From Anaerolineae bacterium (GTDB lineage Bacteria > Chloroflexota > Anaerolineae > CG2-30-64-16), in assembly GCA_025454635.1 (NCBI GenBank), contig JALOOB010000002.1:1-42487 (forward strand): DNA of 42,487 bases. The letters run 5' to 3'. A program made the position numbers and the translations under genes. The notes under the pieces are model-generated. The model had not been told where the DNA came from and ran no database searches. It worked only from the letters and a program-made list of their open reading frames with translations. This document shows, piece by piece, positions 27,929-35,945 of this stretch. Position 1 is the first letter of the stretch. Every line of letters starts with the position of its first letter.

Positions 27929-30277
27929 TTACGGCTCGGCGAACGGGATCCAGGTCTTTAACATCGCGCCCGCTAACCCAGAGCGCGCCTCATAAATGGT
28001 CTTTGAAGTTTGCGCGATGTCCTGCACCCAGGCCACCGCCATGCCGCGTCCGGAGAGCGCGAGCGAAGCGCTGTGCGCGGAGCCGGCCGGACCGGGCAGC
28101 GGCTCGGCAGCAGGCCATACTTGCGCGCCCAAGGGCGCCGAGGTCAGCTGGGGCGCGTTTTGGTCGTCCCACGTGGCGAAGAGCATGTTGTCCGCGCCGA
28201 GGTGGAGCGTCAGGCCGCTCGCGCGGGCTTGTTTCGGTCCAAGATTGACCGGCGCGGGCCAATAGTGGTCGCGCCCGAAGTCGTAGCGCGGCTGCCGGTC
28301 GCCATCGATCCAGCCAAGGTGAGCGTTGCCGTCTGGCCCTGCGACAAGGCTCGGGTCCTTTGATTCGGAGCCCGGGCTGTAACTCGCGTTGTCCGAGATG
28401 TTGACAGGTAGAAACCAGCCGGCCGCTGTCTGTTCCGAACCGAAGATATTGAGGATGCCGAGCGAGTCCGCGGGAGTGGGCACTCGGGCGTGCCAGGCCA
28501 CGAACAGATTGCCGTCGCGGAGCACTGCCAGACTTGGGCTGCTGCCGTTCGCATTTGGCACGGGGTAGTTGATCCAGAACTTGCCGTCAAACTGCCCGGT
28601 ATGCACCATCCATGCGCCCGACGTGTGATCCGTCCATGCGACATATAGTCCGCCGCTCTTGTCAGCCGCAAGCGCGGGCGCATTTGAGCTGCCGCTTGTG
28701 CTGGATACCTGTTTTGGCAGGGTCCACTGACTCCCCGGCTTGAGCATGACGTGATAGATATCGGAGCTCTCGAGGAAGCTGCTGACGTACGTCACGTGGA
28801 GCGTGCCTGCGGCATCAAAGATGGCCGTCGGGGCGGCGCCCTTCGCGAGTTTCTTCGGGGTTCCCCACGCCTCTCTCGGCGCCTGGACCATGTGGTAGAT
28901 GAACCCGTTCGACTCGTACACGAGATGCGCGGCGCCACTTTCGCTCAATAGCAGGGTGGGCGGACCGCCCGGATTCACGTCGCTCACCACGCTGGTCGGG
29001 CCGACCCAACTTACCGACGCGATGGCGCTTCTGCTGCCCGCAGGCGCTGCAAGCCGGGCCGCGTCGTCCTTCGTGGCCGCGCGTACCGACTTCACCACGA
29101 GCACTCCGCTTCTGAGCCGTACGCCGGTTACCACGACCGTCTCCTGCCCTACCGTCGCGGCGCTGCGCGCAAGGCGCGCCTGCTCGGCAAGTTCGTTCGA
29201 CGGCAGGTACACCGGTTGGCCATTGAGGCTCCACAGCCCATCTGCCATGCCTGGGAGCAGCCGGCCCGCGTTCTCGGCGGGCGCCGGCTGGTCAAGCCAG
29301 ATCATCTCCGCCTTGACGTCGACAGCATTGACTTTGCTGCCGTCGATGAAAGCCTCGATCTCCGGCTGTATGCTTGCGCGGTCTTCGCCTACGTAAGTGT
29401 CGTCCGCGACCAACACGTGGCGGATCAGCGGCCGTCCGGTCTCGAAGGTGACAACTTCCCAGGTCGACTCGTCTTCGCCGAAGCCCTCGATGGAGTTGAC
29501 GTAGGCGTCAAGACGCGCCTCGCGGGACAGGTCGATCACCTCGATGCGTTCTGCGACCAGCGTGCCGTCGCTCGCAACGAGCGCTCGCACCTGCACCCAG
29601 TCACCCTGTTTGATGCGGTTCGCGTCCGCAGCCTGCAGAATGATGCTCCGACCGTCGACGACGATCACTCCGTCTGCCGCGCGTTCGACAGTGCCTTCCA
29701 GGTTGACGGCGACCTGGTCCGCATCGACCGCAAGGACCTCGATCGACAGAGCGAAAACGCCCACGCCCTGCCGGGACCCTGTGACGCGCACCTGCGCGTA
29801 GAGCGGGGGCTCTGTCGGGCGGAGCGTTTCTTCATCGTAGTAGACTTCCGTCCCACTGACCAATGCGAATTGGGGGTTTTGGCTGAACTTGGTGAGCACA
29901 CCGACGAACTGGAGCGGGGGGGCTGCAGATCCGGTGGGGCGGAGCACATGGAGCACATCGGCGGTCACGGTGTCCGCCGCCATGTCGCCCCAGACGGCTA
30001 CCCACGCGCCCGCTTCCATCCGGCCGCGGCGTTCGTTGATGCCCGTTTGCGGAGTTATGGCAATGATCGTGTTCTCGACGAGCCACTGACCGTCAACCAG
30101 GCGAATGAACCCCTCGATGCGCGTGGGGACCGTTTCCGCGTCGTCTGCTGCGCTGACAGCGCGCGGGGCGGCGGTATTCGCGGAGACGGGCGCCGCGGTC
30201 AGAACGGCCAACAGCGCCAGGACCAGGCAGACGGCCCATCGCGGGCCGCGCCCTCGAGGGCGACGATCCGAATTCAC
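27929..30277 (-). CDS. secreted protein with DUF5666 repeats and a beta-propeller
   Basis: A 782-residue exported protein. The GTG at 30277 is preferred (GGGAG eight bases before it) over a TTG at 30289. A signal peptide (AVCLVLALLAVLTAAPVSA) is followed by three units resembling DUF5666 (about 52-112, 120-182 and 187-245, each with a G-x-(V/I) strand pattern such as VNLEGTVERAADGVIVVDG). From about 405 the sequence becomes a repeating propeller like those of sialidases and BNR proteins, with blades such as GGLYVAWTDHTSG, GNLFVAWHARVP and GNAHLGWIDGD. No sialidase active-site set was identified, so it may bind rather than cleave. It is the last gene of the sigma-factor operon. Confidence 0.8.
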   Translation of the reverse strand: MNSDRRPRGRGPRWAVCLVLALLAVLTAAPVSANTAAPRAVSAADDAETVPTRIEGFIRLVDGQWLVENTIIAITPQTGINERRGRMEAGAWVAVWGDMAADTVTADVLHVLRPTGSAAPPLQFVGVLTKFSQNPQFALVSGTEVYYDEETLRPTEPPLYAQVRVTGSRQGVGVFALSIEVLAVDADQVAVNLEGTVERAADGVIVVDGRSIILQAADANRIKQGDWVQVRALVASDGTLVAERIEVIDLSREARLDAYVNSIEGFGEDESTWEVVTFETGRPLIRHVLVADDTYVGEDRASIQPEIEAFIDGSKVNAVDVKAEMIWLDQPAPAENAGRLLPGMADGLWSLNGQPVYLPSNELAEQARLARSAATVGQETVVVTGVRLRSGVLVVKSVRAATKDDAARLAAPAGSRSAIASVSWVGPTSVVSDVNPGGPPTLLLSESGAAHLVYESNGFIYHMVQAPREAWGTPKKLAKGAAPTAIFDAAGTLHVTYVSSFLESSDIYHVMLKPGSQWTLPKQVSSTSGSSNAPALAADKSGGLYVAWTDHTSGAWMVHTGQFDGKFWINYPVPNANGSSPSLAVLRDGNLFVAWHARVPTPADSLGILNIFGSEQTAAGWFLPVNISDNASYSPGSESKDPSLVAGPDGNAHLGWIDGDRQPRYDFGRDHYWPAPVNLGPKQARASGLTLHLGADNMLFATWDDQNAPQLTSAPLGAQVWPAAEPLPGPAGSAHSASLALSGRGMAVAWVQDIAQTSKTIYEARSGLAGAMLKTWIPFAEP

Positions 30278-30321
30278 GAGTGCTCCCAACCTTTTTAGGT
30301 ATGGGCGTCGCAGTCGGGTCG

Positions 30322-32097
30322 CTAGGGGGCAGTGGCGGTGGCAGGCGGCTCAACAGTTGCCGTGTCTGTCGGCGACGGAACGCTCGTGGGCGTCTCCGTG
30401 GGCACAGGCGACGGCGTAACGGTCGGCTCAAACACGACGAGTACCGTCGCGGTCAAGCTGCCGTCAGGGGACTGCAGGGCTTGGCAAGCGGCGGCCTTTC
30501 CGGCCGCCGGAGAACCGATGATCTGCGTCTGGCCGTTGATGGCGATGACCCAGCCATCGATTGTGATCGACGAGCCGGTATAGCTCTCGATCGTTCCGTC
30601 AATCTGGACTGTTTCAAAACGGACGGCTTCGATCCGTGTGGCTCGCAGCTCGCCCGTGTTGTACTTCAGGCCCTTGACATTCGCGAAGTCGCCCACGGCG
30701 GGGCTGTTGACGAGCTCAGTCTCGCCTGTCACCCGGATCCGGCTGCCCCCGATAGTCCACCACTCCCCGTCGATGCTCTTGATGTAATCGCTGAACTCAT
30801 ACGGCGTGGGCGGGGCGTCGGGCGGGGCCGTGACCACGATGCTCAACGCAAGCGGCCGGTTCGCGGGTCGATCGAGCGCCTCGCAGTCGACTGTTGCGCC
30901 GACGACCGCCGAACCTACAAGCTGCGTCGAAGAGTTAACCTCGACCTCGCTTCCGCCGATGGACCACACGCTCCCGTTCATCGAGATGATCGGGCCGACA
31001 ATCCGCACCTTCACGGTCGGTCGGGGCGGAACGGTCGCGGTCGCGGTTGCCGTTGCTGTGGGCGTTGGTGTCGAAGTGCGTGTCAGTGTCGGCGTCCGCG
31101 TTGGCGTGTTGGTTAGCGTCGGCGTCGGCGTCTTGGTGACGACGGGCGGGTCGCTGGGCTCGACCGGCGTGAGGCCGGGCAGAGACAGCGAACCGGGCGT
31201 TGCCGTCGACGTAGCTGGCGGAGCGGGCGTTTCCGTGGCCGTCGGGCTGCTCGTCGGCACTGGGCTTGCTGGCGCCGGCGAAGGAGCAGGAGTCGGATCC
31301 ACGGTCAGCGATTGGATGCTGCTGCTAGCCGTCGGCTCGACTGCCGCAGAGACCAGCACCAACGTCCCATCGCCTGGCGCCCGGAGCACAGCATCGACTC
31401 GACCGCCCCGCTCCACGTTCCCCTGGATCTTCGAGTTAGGCGTCACTGCGATGCTCAGTCCGGACACGACCCACTGCTGCTCGTCGAATGATTCGAGAGT
31501 GCCCTGCAGTCTTAAGTTGTCAATGAGCCGCCTGCGTTCGACAACAGCCTTAGCTTCATCGACGCGGCGCTGGCCATATGCGGCGCGCAACTCGTCACGG
31601 GTTTGATCTTCCAGCGTCAGAGCCAACCTCGCGTTCTCGGTGGCGGTCTTGACGCCGTAGAGGAAGTCGCCCGGCAGTGCGCTCGCAGCCAGGGTAACGC
31701 TACCAGAAAAGACTATACCACTAATAATTACAATTAGCAAAATCGCGAAAAGGCCCACGGGGCGCCTGGATGGAGCGCCAAAAGTAGCCCCCGGCGCCAG
31801 CGCCGTTAGGAGTTTTTGCCACCAGGGAATGGCCGCGGGGACGATGCCGCGGCGCGGCTGCAGCGCGAAGACCGCCTGCATGAAGGTATTGCGGGAGGCG
31901 AGCGCGACGTCGGCCGCGCGTGGGGGCACGGGGATGCGTTGAGCGCGGACGCCGGAGACGGTGCGCAGCATGGGTTCGAGGACGGCCGCGTCGTCGGGGT
32001 AGCGCGCGAGGCAGTCGGGGATGCCGGCGCCCGACATCAGCATGTCGACGCATTCAGCCAGCAGGCCGCTGATTCGTTCCTCGTCGCCCGGCATCAT
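30322..32097 (-). CDS. DUF5667/DUF5666 membrane protein, likely anti-sigma factor
   Basis: A 591-residue protein with a cytoplasmic N-domain (1-110), one membrane segment (about 113-138), a DUF5667 segment (140-190, ALPGDFLYGVKTATENARLAL), a DUF5666-like unit (196-255), a Thr/Pro-rich stalk (256-360), three more DUF5666-like units (about 363-425, 433-492, 496-557) and a second Thr/Pro tail. The N-domain has no zinc-binding HxxxCxxC motif. Its start overlaps the sigma-factor stop (ATGA). Position and topology suggest that it holds the sigma factor at the membrane and reads an outside signal, but this is inferred from context. The stalk is encoded by GC-rich low-complexity sequence. Confidence 0.8.
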   Translation of the reverse strand: MMPGDEERISGLLAECVDMLMSGAGIPDCLARYPDDAAVLEPMLRTVSGVRAQRIPVPPRAADVALASRNTFMQAVFALQPRRGIVPAAIPWWQKLLTALAPGATFGAPSRRPVGLFAILLIVIISGIVFSGSVTLAASALPGDFLYGVKTATENARLALTLEDQTRDELRAAYGQRRVDEAKAVVERRRLIDNLRLQGTLESFDEQQWVVSGLSIAVTPNSKIQGNVERGGRVDAVLRAPGDGTLVLVSAAVEPTASSSIQSLTVDPTPAPSPAPASPVPTSSPTATETPAPPATSTATPGSLSLPGLTPVEPSDPPVVTKTPTPTLTNTPTRTPTLTRTSTPTPTATATATATVPPRPTVKVRIVGPIISMNGSVWSIGGSEVEVNSSTQLVGSAVVGATVDCEALDRPANRPLALSIVVTAPPDAPPTPYEFSDYIKSIDGEWWTIGGSRIRVTGETELVNSPAVGDFANVKGLKYNTGELRATRIEAVRFETVQIDGTIESYTGSSITIDGWVIAINGQTQIIGSPAAGKAAACQALQSPDGSLTATVLVVFEPTVTPSPVPTETPTSVPSPTDTATVEPPATATAP

Positions 32098-32726
32098 ACT
32101 TGCATCACCCGGCGAAGGTTGATCACGGCGCGGTATTGTAGCGCCTTGACTGCCCCTTCAGTTTTTTCCATGATCTCGGCGACCTCGGCGATGCTGAGAT
32201 CTTCCAGGAACCGCAGATTAATCACTTGCGCCTGTTCCTCTGTCAGCTCCGCCAAGGCTGCCCGCAATCTGTCTCGCTCAAATTGCGCTTCTGTCGAATC
32301 AACGGGATCGCCCGTTACCGCCTGAACGGGCGCCGCGTCGTCGAGATCTACGAAGGAAGCCCTTCCCCTGCGTCGGTAGTGGTCGATAACCAGGTTGTGC
32401 GCGATCCGGTAAAGCCAGCCGGAAAAGGAAGTGCGCCAACCGCGCCCCGTACGCACGGCTTCGAGCATCCGCATGAACACCTGACCGGTCAGGTCCTCCG
32501 CAAGATCGGTTGACCCCACCCGGTGATAGATGTAAGCGTAAATCTTTTCAACGTACTGGTCGTAGAGCATTCCGAGCGCGCCCGGCTCAGCTTGAATGGC
32601 CCTCTCCAGGAGGGCTTGCTGCTCGGCCAGGTCCGGGCGCGGTGGCTCTTCGCGCGTCCCATCACCTTTGAAGACGCCAAAGGTGGCAAAAGATAACGCT
32701 CCGACGAGCCAATTTACTAAACTCAT
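32094..32726 (-). CDS. ECF-type RNA polymerase sigma factor
   Basis: A 210-residue sigma-70 family protein. Region 2 is at about 51-120 (ALGMLYDQYVEKIYAYIYHR, then DLTGQVFMRMLEAV and FSGWLYRIAHNLVIDHYRR) and region 4 at about 150-208 (LTEEQAQVINLRFLEDLSI, EVAEIMEKTEGAVKALQYRA). Regions 1 and 3 are missing, as in the ECF group. The first 20 residues (NWLVGALSFATFGVF) are hydrophobic and unusual for an ECF factor, possibly an amphipathic or membrane-touching tail. No Shine-Dalgarno is seen; the gene follows the phosphatidyltransferase by 31 bases and overlaps the DUF5667 gene. Confidence 0.92.
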   Translation of the reverse strand: MSLVNWLVGALSFATFGVFKGDGTREEPPRPDLAEQQALLERAIQAEPGALGMLYDQYVEKIYAYIYHRVGSTDLAEDLTGQVFMRMLEAVRTGRGWRTSFSGWLYRIAHNLVIDHYRRRGRASFVDLDDAAPVQAVTGDPVDSTEAQFERDRLRAALAELTEEQAQVINLRFLEDLSIAEVAEIMEKTEGAVKALQYRAVINLRRVMQV

Positions 32727-32757
32727 GTGAAATTCGTGGCCGCCATGGTAGCCACTA

Positions 32758-33339
32758 TCAGGCTGAGTTGGTCGCCCGCCATGTCACCAGGATGCGCTGG
32801 ATCGCCGTGATGCCCGCGAGCACCGCGATGATACCGAGCGCCCAGGTGAGCTGTCCGACGAGCAGGCCGGCGATGAGGACGACAAGCCGCTCGAAGCGCG
32901 TGAAGATCCCCTCCTTACACTGCAAGCCGACGCCTTCAGCGCGCGCTCGCGTATAGCTCACCAGTAAAGACATGGAAAGCGCCAGTACGGCCAGCATGGC
33001 GCCCAGATCGTTGTCAGCTTGAAGCATGACCCATGTGATGGCCACATACATGACTACTTCGGCCCACCGGTCAAGGGTCGAATCGAGGAACGCGCCGAAC
33101 TTCGACGTCTGGCCCAGGAGTCGGGCCAGCGTTCCGTCCACCGCGTCAAAGGCCAGGGTCACGATGAGGAGGATGCCAGCGAGGAAGAGACGGCCTGTCG
33201 CCAAGACGCCGGCTACGGCAACGGTGAGAAGAAACCCGAGGACGGTCACCGCGTTCGGTGTCAGCCCCAGCGATCCGAGGAACCGCGCGATCGGCTCGAT
33301 GATCCGCGCGCTCCAGGCTCTTGCCAGGTTCGCGACCAT
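32758..33339 (-). CDS. CDP-alcohol phosphatidyltransferase
   Basis: A 193-residue membrane enzyme that transfers a phosphatidyl group from CDP-diacylglycerol (or a CDP-ether lipid) to an alcohol. The full family motif D-x2-DG-x2-AR-x8-G-x3-D-x3-D is present: D65, D68, G69, A72, R73, G82, D86 and D90. Five or six hydrophobic segments are seen. The acceptor (glycerol phosphate, inositol phosphate or another) cannot be told from the sequence. The ATG at 33339 is chosen over longer in-frame starts because the promoter at 33383-33411 lies between them. It is the first gene of the transcript that runs on to the sigma factor. Confidence 0.9.
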   Translation of the reverse strand: MVANLARAWSARIIEPIARFLGSLGLTPNAVTVLGFLLTVAVAGVLATGRLFLAGILLIVTLAFDAVDGTLARLLGQTSKFGAFLDSTLDRWAEVVMYVAITWVMLQADNDLGAMLAVLALSMSLLVSYTRARAEGVGLQCKEGIFTRFERLVVLIAGLLVGQLTWALGIIAVLAGITAIQRILVTWRATNSA

Positions 33340-33382
33340 AGTGCACGCTCTACAAAGGAGAATACGATTAAAATGCAAATAC

Positions 33383-33411
33383 AATATACATGAAGGTCGC
33401 GCGGCTGTCAA
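33383..33411 (-). promoter_or_regulatory. promoter of the phosphatidyltransferase-sigma operon
   Basis: On the - strand a perfect TTGACA (33406-33411) is followed after 17 bases by TATATT (33383-33388). Transcription would start near 33376, about 37 nt before the ATG at 33339. Confidence 0.75.
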
Positions 33412-33415
33412 CCGC

Positions 33416-33444
33416 TTGCGGGGCCGCGTGATAGGCATTACAAT
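33416..33444 (+). promoter_or_regulatory. divergent promoter for the sirtuin gene
   Basis: TTGCGG (33416-33421) and TACAAT (33439-33444) are 17 bases apart. The -35 box is only four bases from that of the opposite promoter, so the two could be regulated from one site. Confidence 0.55.
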
Positions 33445-33509
33445 AGCCGGGCAGTGTTGCGACGACAATTACGTGACGCAACCCGCTAACCCTGCGCAGC
33501 GGTGAGGCT

Positions 33510-34313
33510 GTGTTCGGCAAGAGGTCGTTTCGTTCTTCTTCACCGGTCGGCGCGCCTGCCAGCGCGCCCGCCCTCGACCGCGCAGTCGAGTTGCTGGCCG
33601 CGTCGCGCTACACGATTGCGCTCACCGGCGCGGGTGTCAGCACACCCTCGGGCATCCCCGACTTTCGCAGCGAGCGCTCGGGCATGTGGAAACACGTTGA
33701 TCCGCTCGAAGTGGCCTCGCTGTGGGGCTTCCACGACCACCCGGAACGGTTCTATGATTGGTTCCGTCCGCTCATGAACAAGGCAATGCGCGCCCAGCCG
33801 AACGCGGCCCACCGCGCGCTTGCGCGCATGGAAGCTGCGGGGCGGCTTATGGCCGTTATCACGCAGAACATCGACTCGCTGCACCAGCAGGCGGGCAGCC
33901 GTTGCGTGCTCGAACTGCATGGACACACGCGGACTGCCACTTGCCTGAGCTGCGGCGGTCAGGTGGACGCGGGCCCGTTGCTGCGCGCCGCGCTGAGCGA
34001 GGCGACGCCGCCGCGTTGCGAAGGGTGCGGGGGATTGCTGAAGCCCGACGTGATCCTCTTCGGCGAGCCGCTGCCCTATGACACGGTTACCCGCAGTCAG
34101 GCCGAGGCGCTGCGATGCGACGTCATGCTCGTCGTCGGCACCTCACTCGAGGTCATGCCCGCGGCCGACCTGCCGCTGCTCGCCCGCCGCCGCGGCGCAA
34201 AGCTGGTTCTCGTTAACCTCTCCCCGACCCCGCTCGACGCTGCCATGGACGTCGTCGTGCGCCTCGACGTGGAAGCTGCGCTCGGCCGAATCGCGGCCGG
34301 CCTCGGCGTTTAG
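33510..34313 (+). CDS. Sir2 family NAD-dependent protein deacylase
   Basis: Removes acyl groups from lysines using NAD. The 267-residue product has GAGVSTPSGIPDFR (40-53), TQNID (118-122), the catalytic H137 in ELHGH, and a complete zinc site C145, C148, C170, C173. All core sirtuin motifs are intact. The GTG at 33510 follows GGTGAGG; the first 20 residues are not conserved and the true start might be later. It may oppose acetylation of metabolic enzymes, as bacterial CobB does, but no acetyl-CoA synthetase is nearby. The methyltransferase gene follows after nine bases. Confidence 0.93.
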   Translation: MFGKRSFRSSSPVGAPASAPALDRAVELLAASRYTIALTGAGVSTPSGIPDFRSERSGMWKHVDPLEVASLWGFHDHPERFYDWFRPLMNKAMRAQPNAAHRALARMEAAGRLMAVITQNIDSLHQQAGSRCVLELHGHTRTATCLSCGGQVDAGPLLRAALSEATPPRCEGCGGLLKPDVILFGEPLPYDTVTRSQAEALRCDVMLVVGTSLEVMPAADLPLLARRRGAKLVLVNLSPTPLDAAMDVVVRLDVEAALGRIAAGLGV

Positions 34314-34322
34314 CCGACATCC

Positions 34323-35003
34323 ATGCCCGCCCCACGCCGGCCTTCGCTCTACCAGCGCGCGTTCGCGCGCGTCTATGGCTGGGCAACCCTTCGCCTGTAC
34401 GACGAACTCGCCTGGGCGTATGACCCGATTAGCCGCTGGGTCAGCGGCGGACGGTGGGATGCGTGGCGGCGCATGGCGCTCGACTATTTGACGGGGCCGC
34501 GCGTGCTGGAAGTGGGCTTCGGCACCGGCGAACTACTGATAGAGCTGCGCGAACGCGGCTACGAGGTCACAGGCATCGACGCGTCGCGCGCAATGCAGCG
34601 CGTGGCAGGGCGCAAGCTCCGCGCGCGCAGTTGCGCCATTCCCCGCCTCCTCGGCAGCGCGGCCGCGCTGCCCTTCGCGGCTCGTGTCTTCGACTCGATT
34701 GTCTCGACGTTCCCGGCGGGCTACATCCTCGAGGTCGCATCCTTGCGCGAGCTTGCGCGGGTGTTGCGACCCGGCGGCATTTTGGTCATTGCCGGCCTGG
34801 CGGTGGAGCTGCCGACGTCCCTCCGGTTTCCCCTCTCCATCGCGCCCGGCGAGTGGGCCCCTCTGTGGGAGTACTTCGTTCGGGCGGCGGGCGAGGCGGG
34901 CTTGCGCGCGGACGTGAGCTGGCGCGCGGATGGGCCGGCTCGCGTGCCGGTGATCGTTGCGACGCATCAGTTGGCGGAGCTGGGCGATGCGGGGCTTTCC
35001 TGA
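34323..35003 (+). CDS. class I SAM-dependent methyltransferase
   Basis: A 226-residue protein with a Methyltransf_11-type fold: motif I VLEVGFGTGE (61-70), the acidic residue D86 in VTGIDASRAM, motif II/III ALPFAARVFDSIVSTFPAG and the post-motif LARVLRPGGILVIAGL. The N-terminus (YDELAWAYDPISRWVSGG) is typical of small-molecule or lipid methyltransferases of the UbiE-like group. The substrate is unknown. It is nine bases after the sirtuin gene and overlaps the next gene by 17 bases. Confidence 0.88.
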   Translation: MPAPRRPSLYQRAFARVYGWATLRLYDELAWAYDPISRWVSGGRWDAWRRMALDYLTGPRVLEVGFGTGELLIELRERGYEVTGIDASRAMQRVAGRKLRARSCAIPRLLGSAAALPFAARVFDSIVSTFPAGYILEVASLRELARVLRPGGILVIAGLAVELPTSLRFPLSIAPGEWAPLWEYFVRAAGEAGLRADVSWRADGPARVPVIVATHQLAELGDAGLS

Positions 35004-35802
35004 CTACCAGGCCGGACGCGGTGACACGCTCGCCGACCTCGCGCCGCTCGCGCCGTGCTTGTCGGGCGACAGTGAGATCGCAGAGACGGGCGAGGGCTTT
35101 CGGCTTGCGGTGCTTTCCGGCGACCGGGACCGTTACAGCAATGCGCAGCTCGATGACTACCGATCGCTGCCGCGGCGGGCGTTTCCGAACCGTCCCCCGC
35201 TTGCGCTCGACGTCCGGGCGCGCTTCTCGAGCGAGCCGGCTTCGTCGGGGGAGGGGCCGGGCCTGCTCGGAACGGCCGGCTTCGGGTTCTGGAACGACCC
35301 GTTCGCGATGAGCGGAGCGCGCGTCCCGATGCTCCCGCGCGCGGCCTGGTTCTTCTACGCCAGCCCGCCCTCCAACATGAAGTTGGATCTCGACACGCCC
35401 GGATGGGGCTGGAAGGCCGCGACCCTGGATACGCTGCGCCCGGAAGCCCTCCCACCGGCGCTCGCCGCGCCCCTGCTCGTTCCTCTGATGCGCGCCCCCG
35501 CGCTGTACCGCCGCGTATGGCCGGGCATCCAGCGCCGCCTGCGCATCGCCGAGGCGCCCATTGTGGGTTCGCGAACGGAGTGGCGGGATTATCGGCTCGA
35601 ATGGGGCGAGCGACTGGCCCGCTTCTTCGTCGACGGTGCGCTGATCCTCGACGCGCCCGCGCCCGTCGGCCCGCTTGGCTTCGTCATCTGGTGCGACAAC
35701 CAGTACATGATTGCCACGCCGCAAGGACGATTCGGCTCCGGCACACTGTCCGCCGGCCCGCAGTGGCTGGAGTGCTCCCATCTCCGCTTTTCCCCTCTGT
35801 GA
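34987..35802 (+). CDS. lectin/glucanase-fold-like protein of unknown function
   Basis: A 271-residue protein without a signal peptide. I do not recognise a named family. The stretches ARFSSEPAS, GLLGTAGFGFWNDPF, RAAWFFYAS, EWGERLARFFVDGALI and GPLGFVIWCDNQY have the strand pattern of concanavalin-like beta sandwiches (laminin-G, GH16), but no catalytic E-x-D-x-x-E motif was found. The ATG at 34987 is used because it is the first reasonable start; it lies within the methyltransferase gene in another frame, which suggests translational coupling. The stop falls in a CTCTGTGACTTCTGT stretch like the CACAGAG-type repeats. Confidence 0.65.
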   Translation: MRGFPDYQAGRGDTLADLAPLAPCLSGDSEIAETGEGFRLAVLSGDRDRYSNAQLDDYRSLPRRAFPNRPPLALDVRARFSSEPASSGEGPGLLGTAGFGFWNDPFAMSGARVPMLPRAAWFFYASPPSNMKLDLDTPGWGWKAATLDTLRPEALPPALAAPLLVPLMRAPALYRRVWPGIQRRLRIAEAPIVGSRTEWRDYRLEWGERLARFFVDGALILDAPAPVGPLGFVIWCDNQYMIATPQGRFGSGTLSAGPQWLECSHLRFSPL

Positions 35803-35825
35803 CTTCTGTCGCGCTTCTGTGTCTA

Positions 35826-35854
35826 TTGACCGATATTAATAGATAAATCATATT
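35826..35854 (+). promoter_or_regulatory. promoter for the metalloprotease gene
   Basis: TTGACC (35826-35831) and CATATT (35849-35854) are 17 bases apart in a locally AT-rich stretch that stands out from the GC-rich surroundings. Confidence 0.5.
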
Positions 35855-35945
35855 TTATGGAACTCGCGCGGTTACCCTTCCGTTTGGCTTTCGTGCGTCG
35901 AACCACTTCGGCACGGCGCCAGCCAGGTGGGGGTGGCAGCAAGGG

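Noticed and set aside
31040-31320. GC-rich low-complexity tract as a possible DNA repeat array
   Set aside because: It encodes the Thr/Pro-rich stalk of the DUF5667 protein in an intact frame, which explains the pattern.
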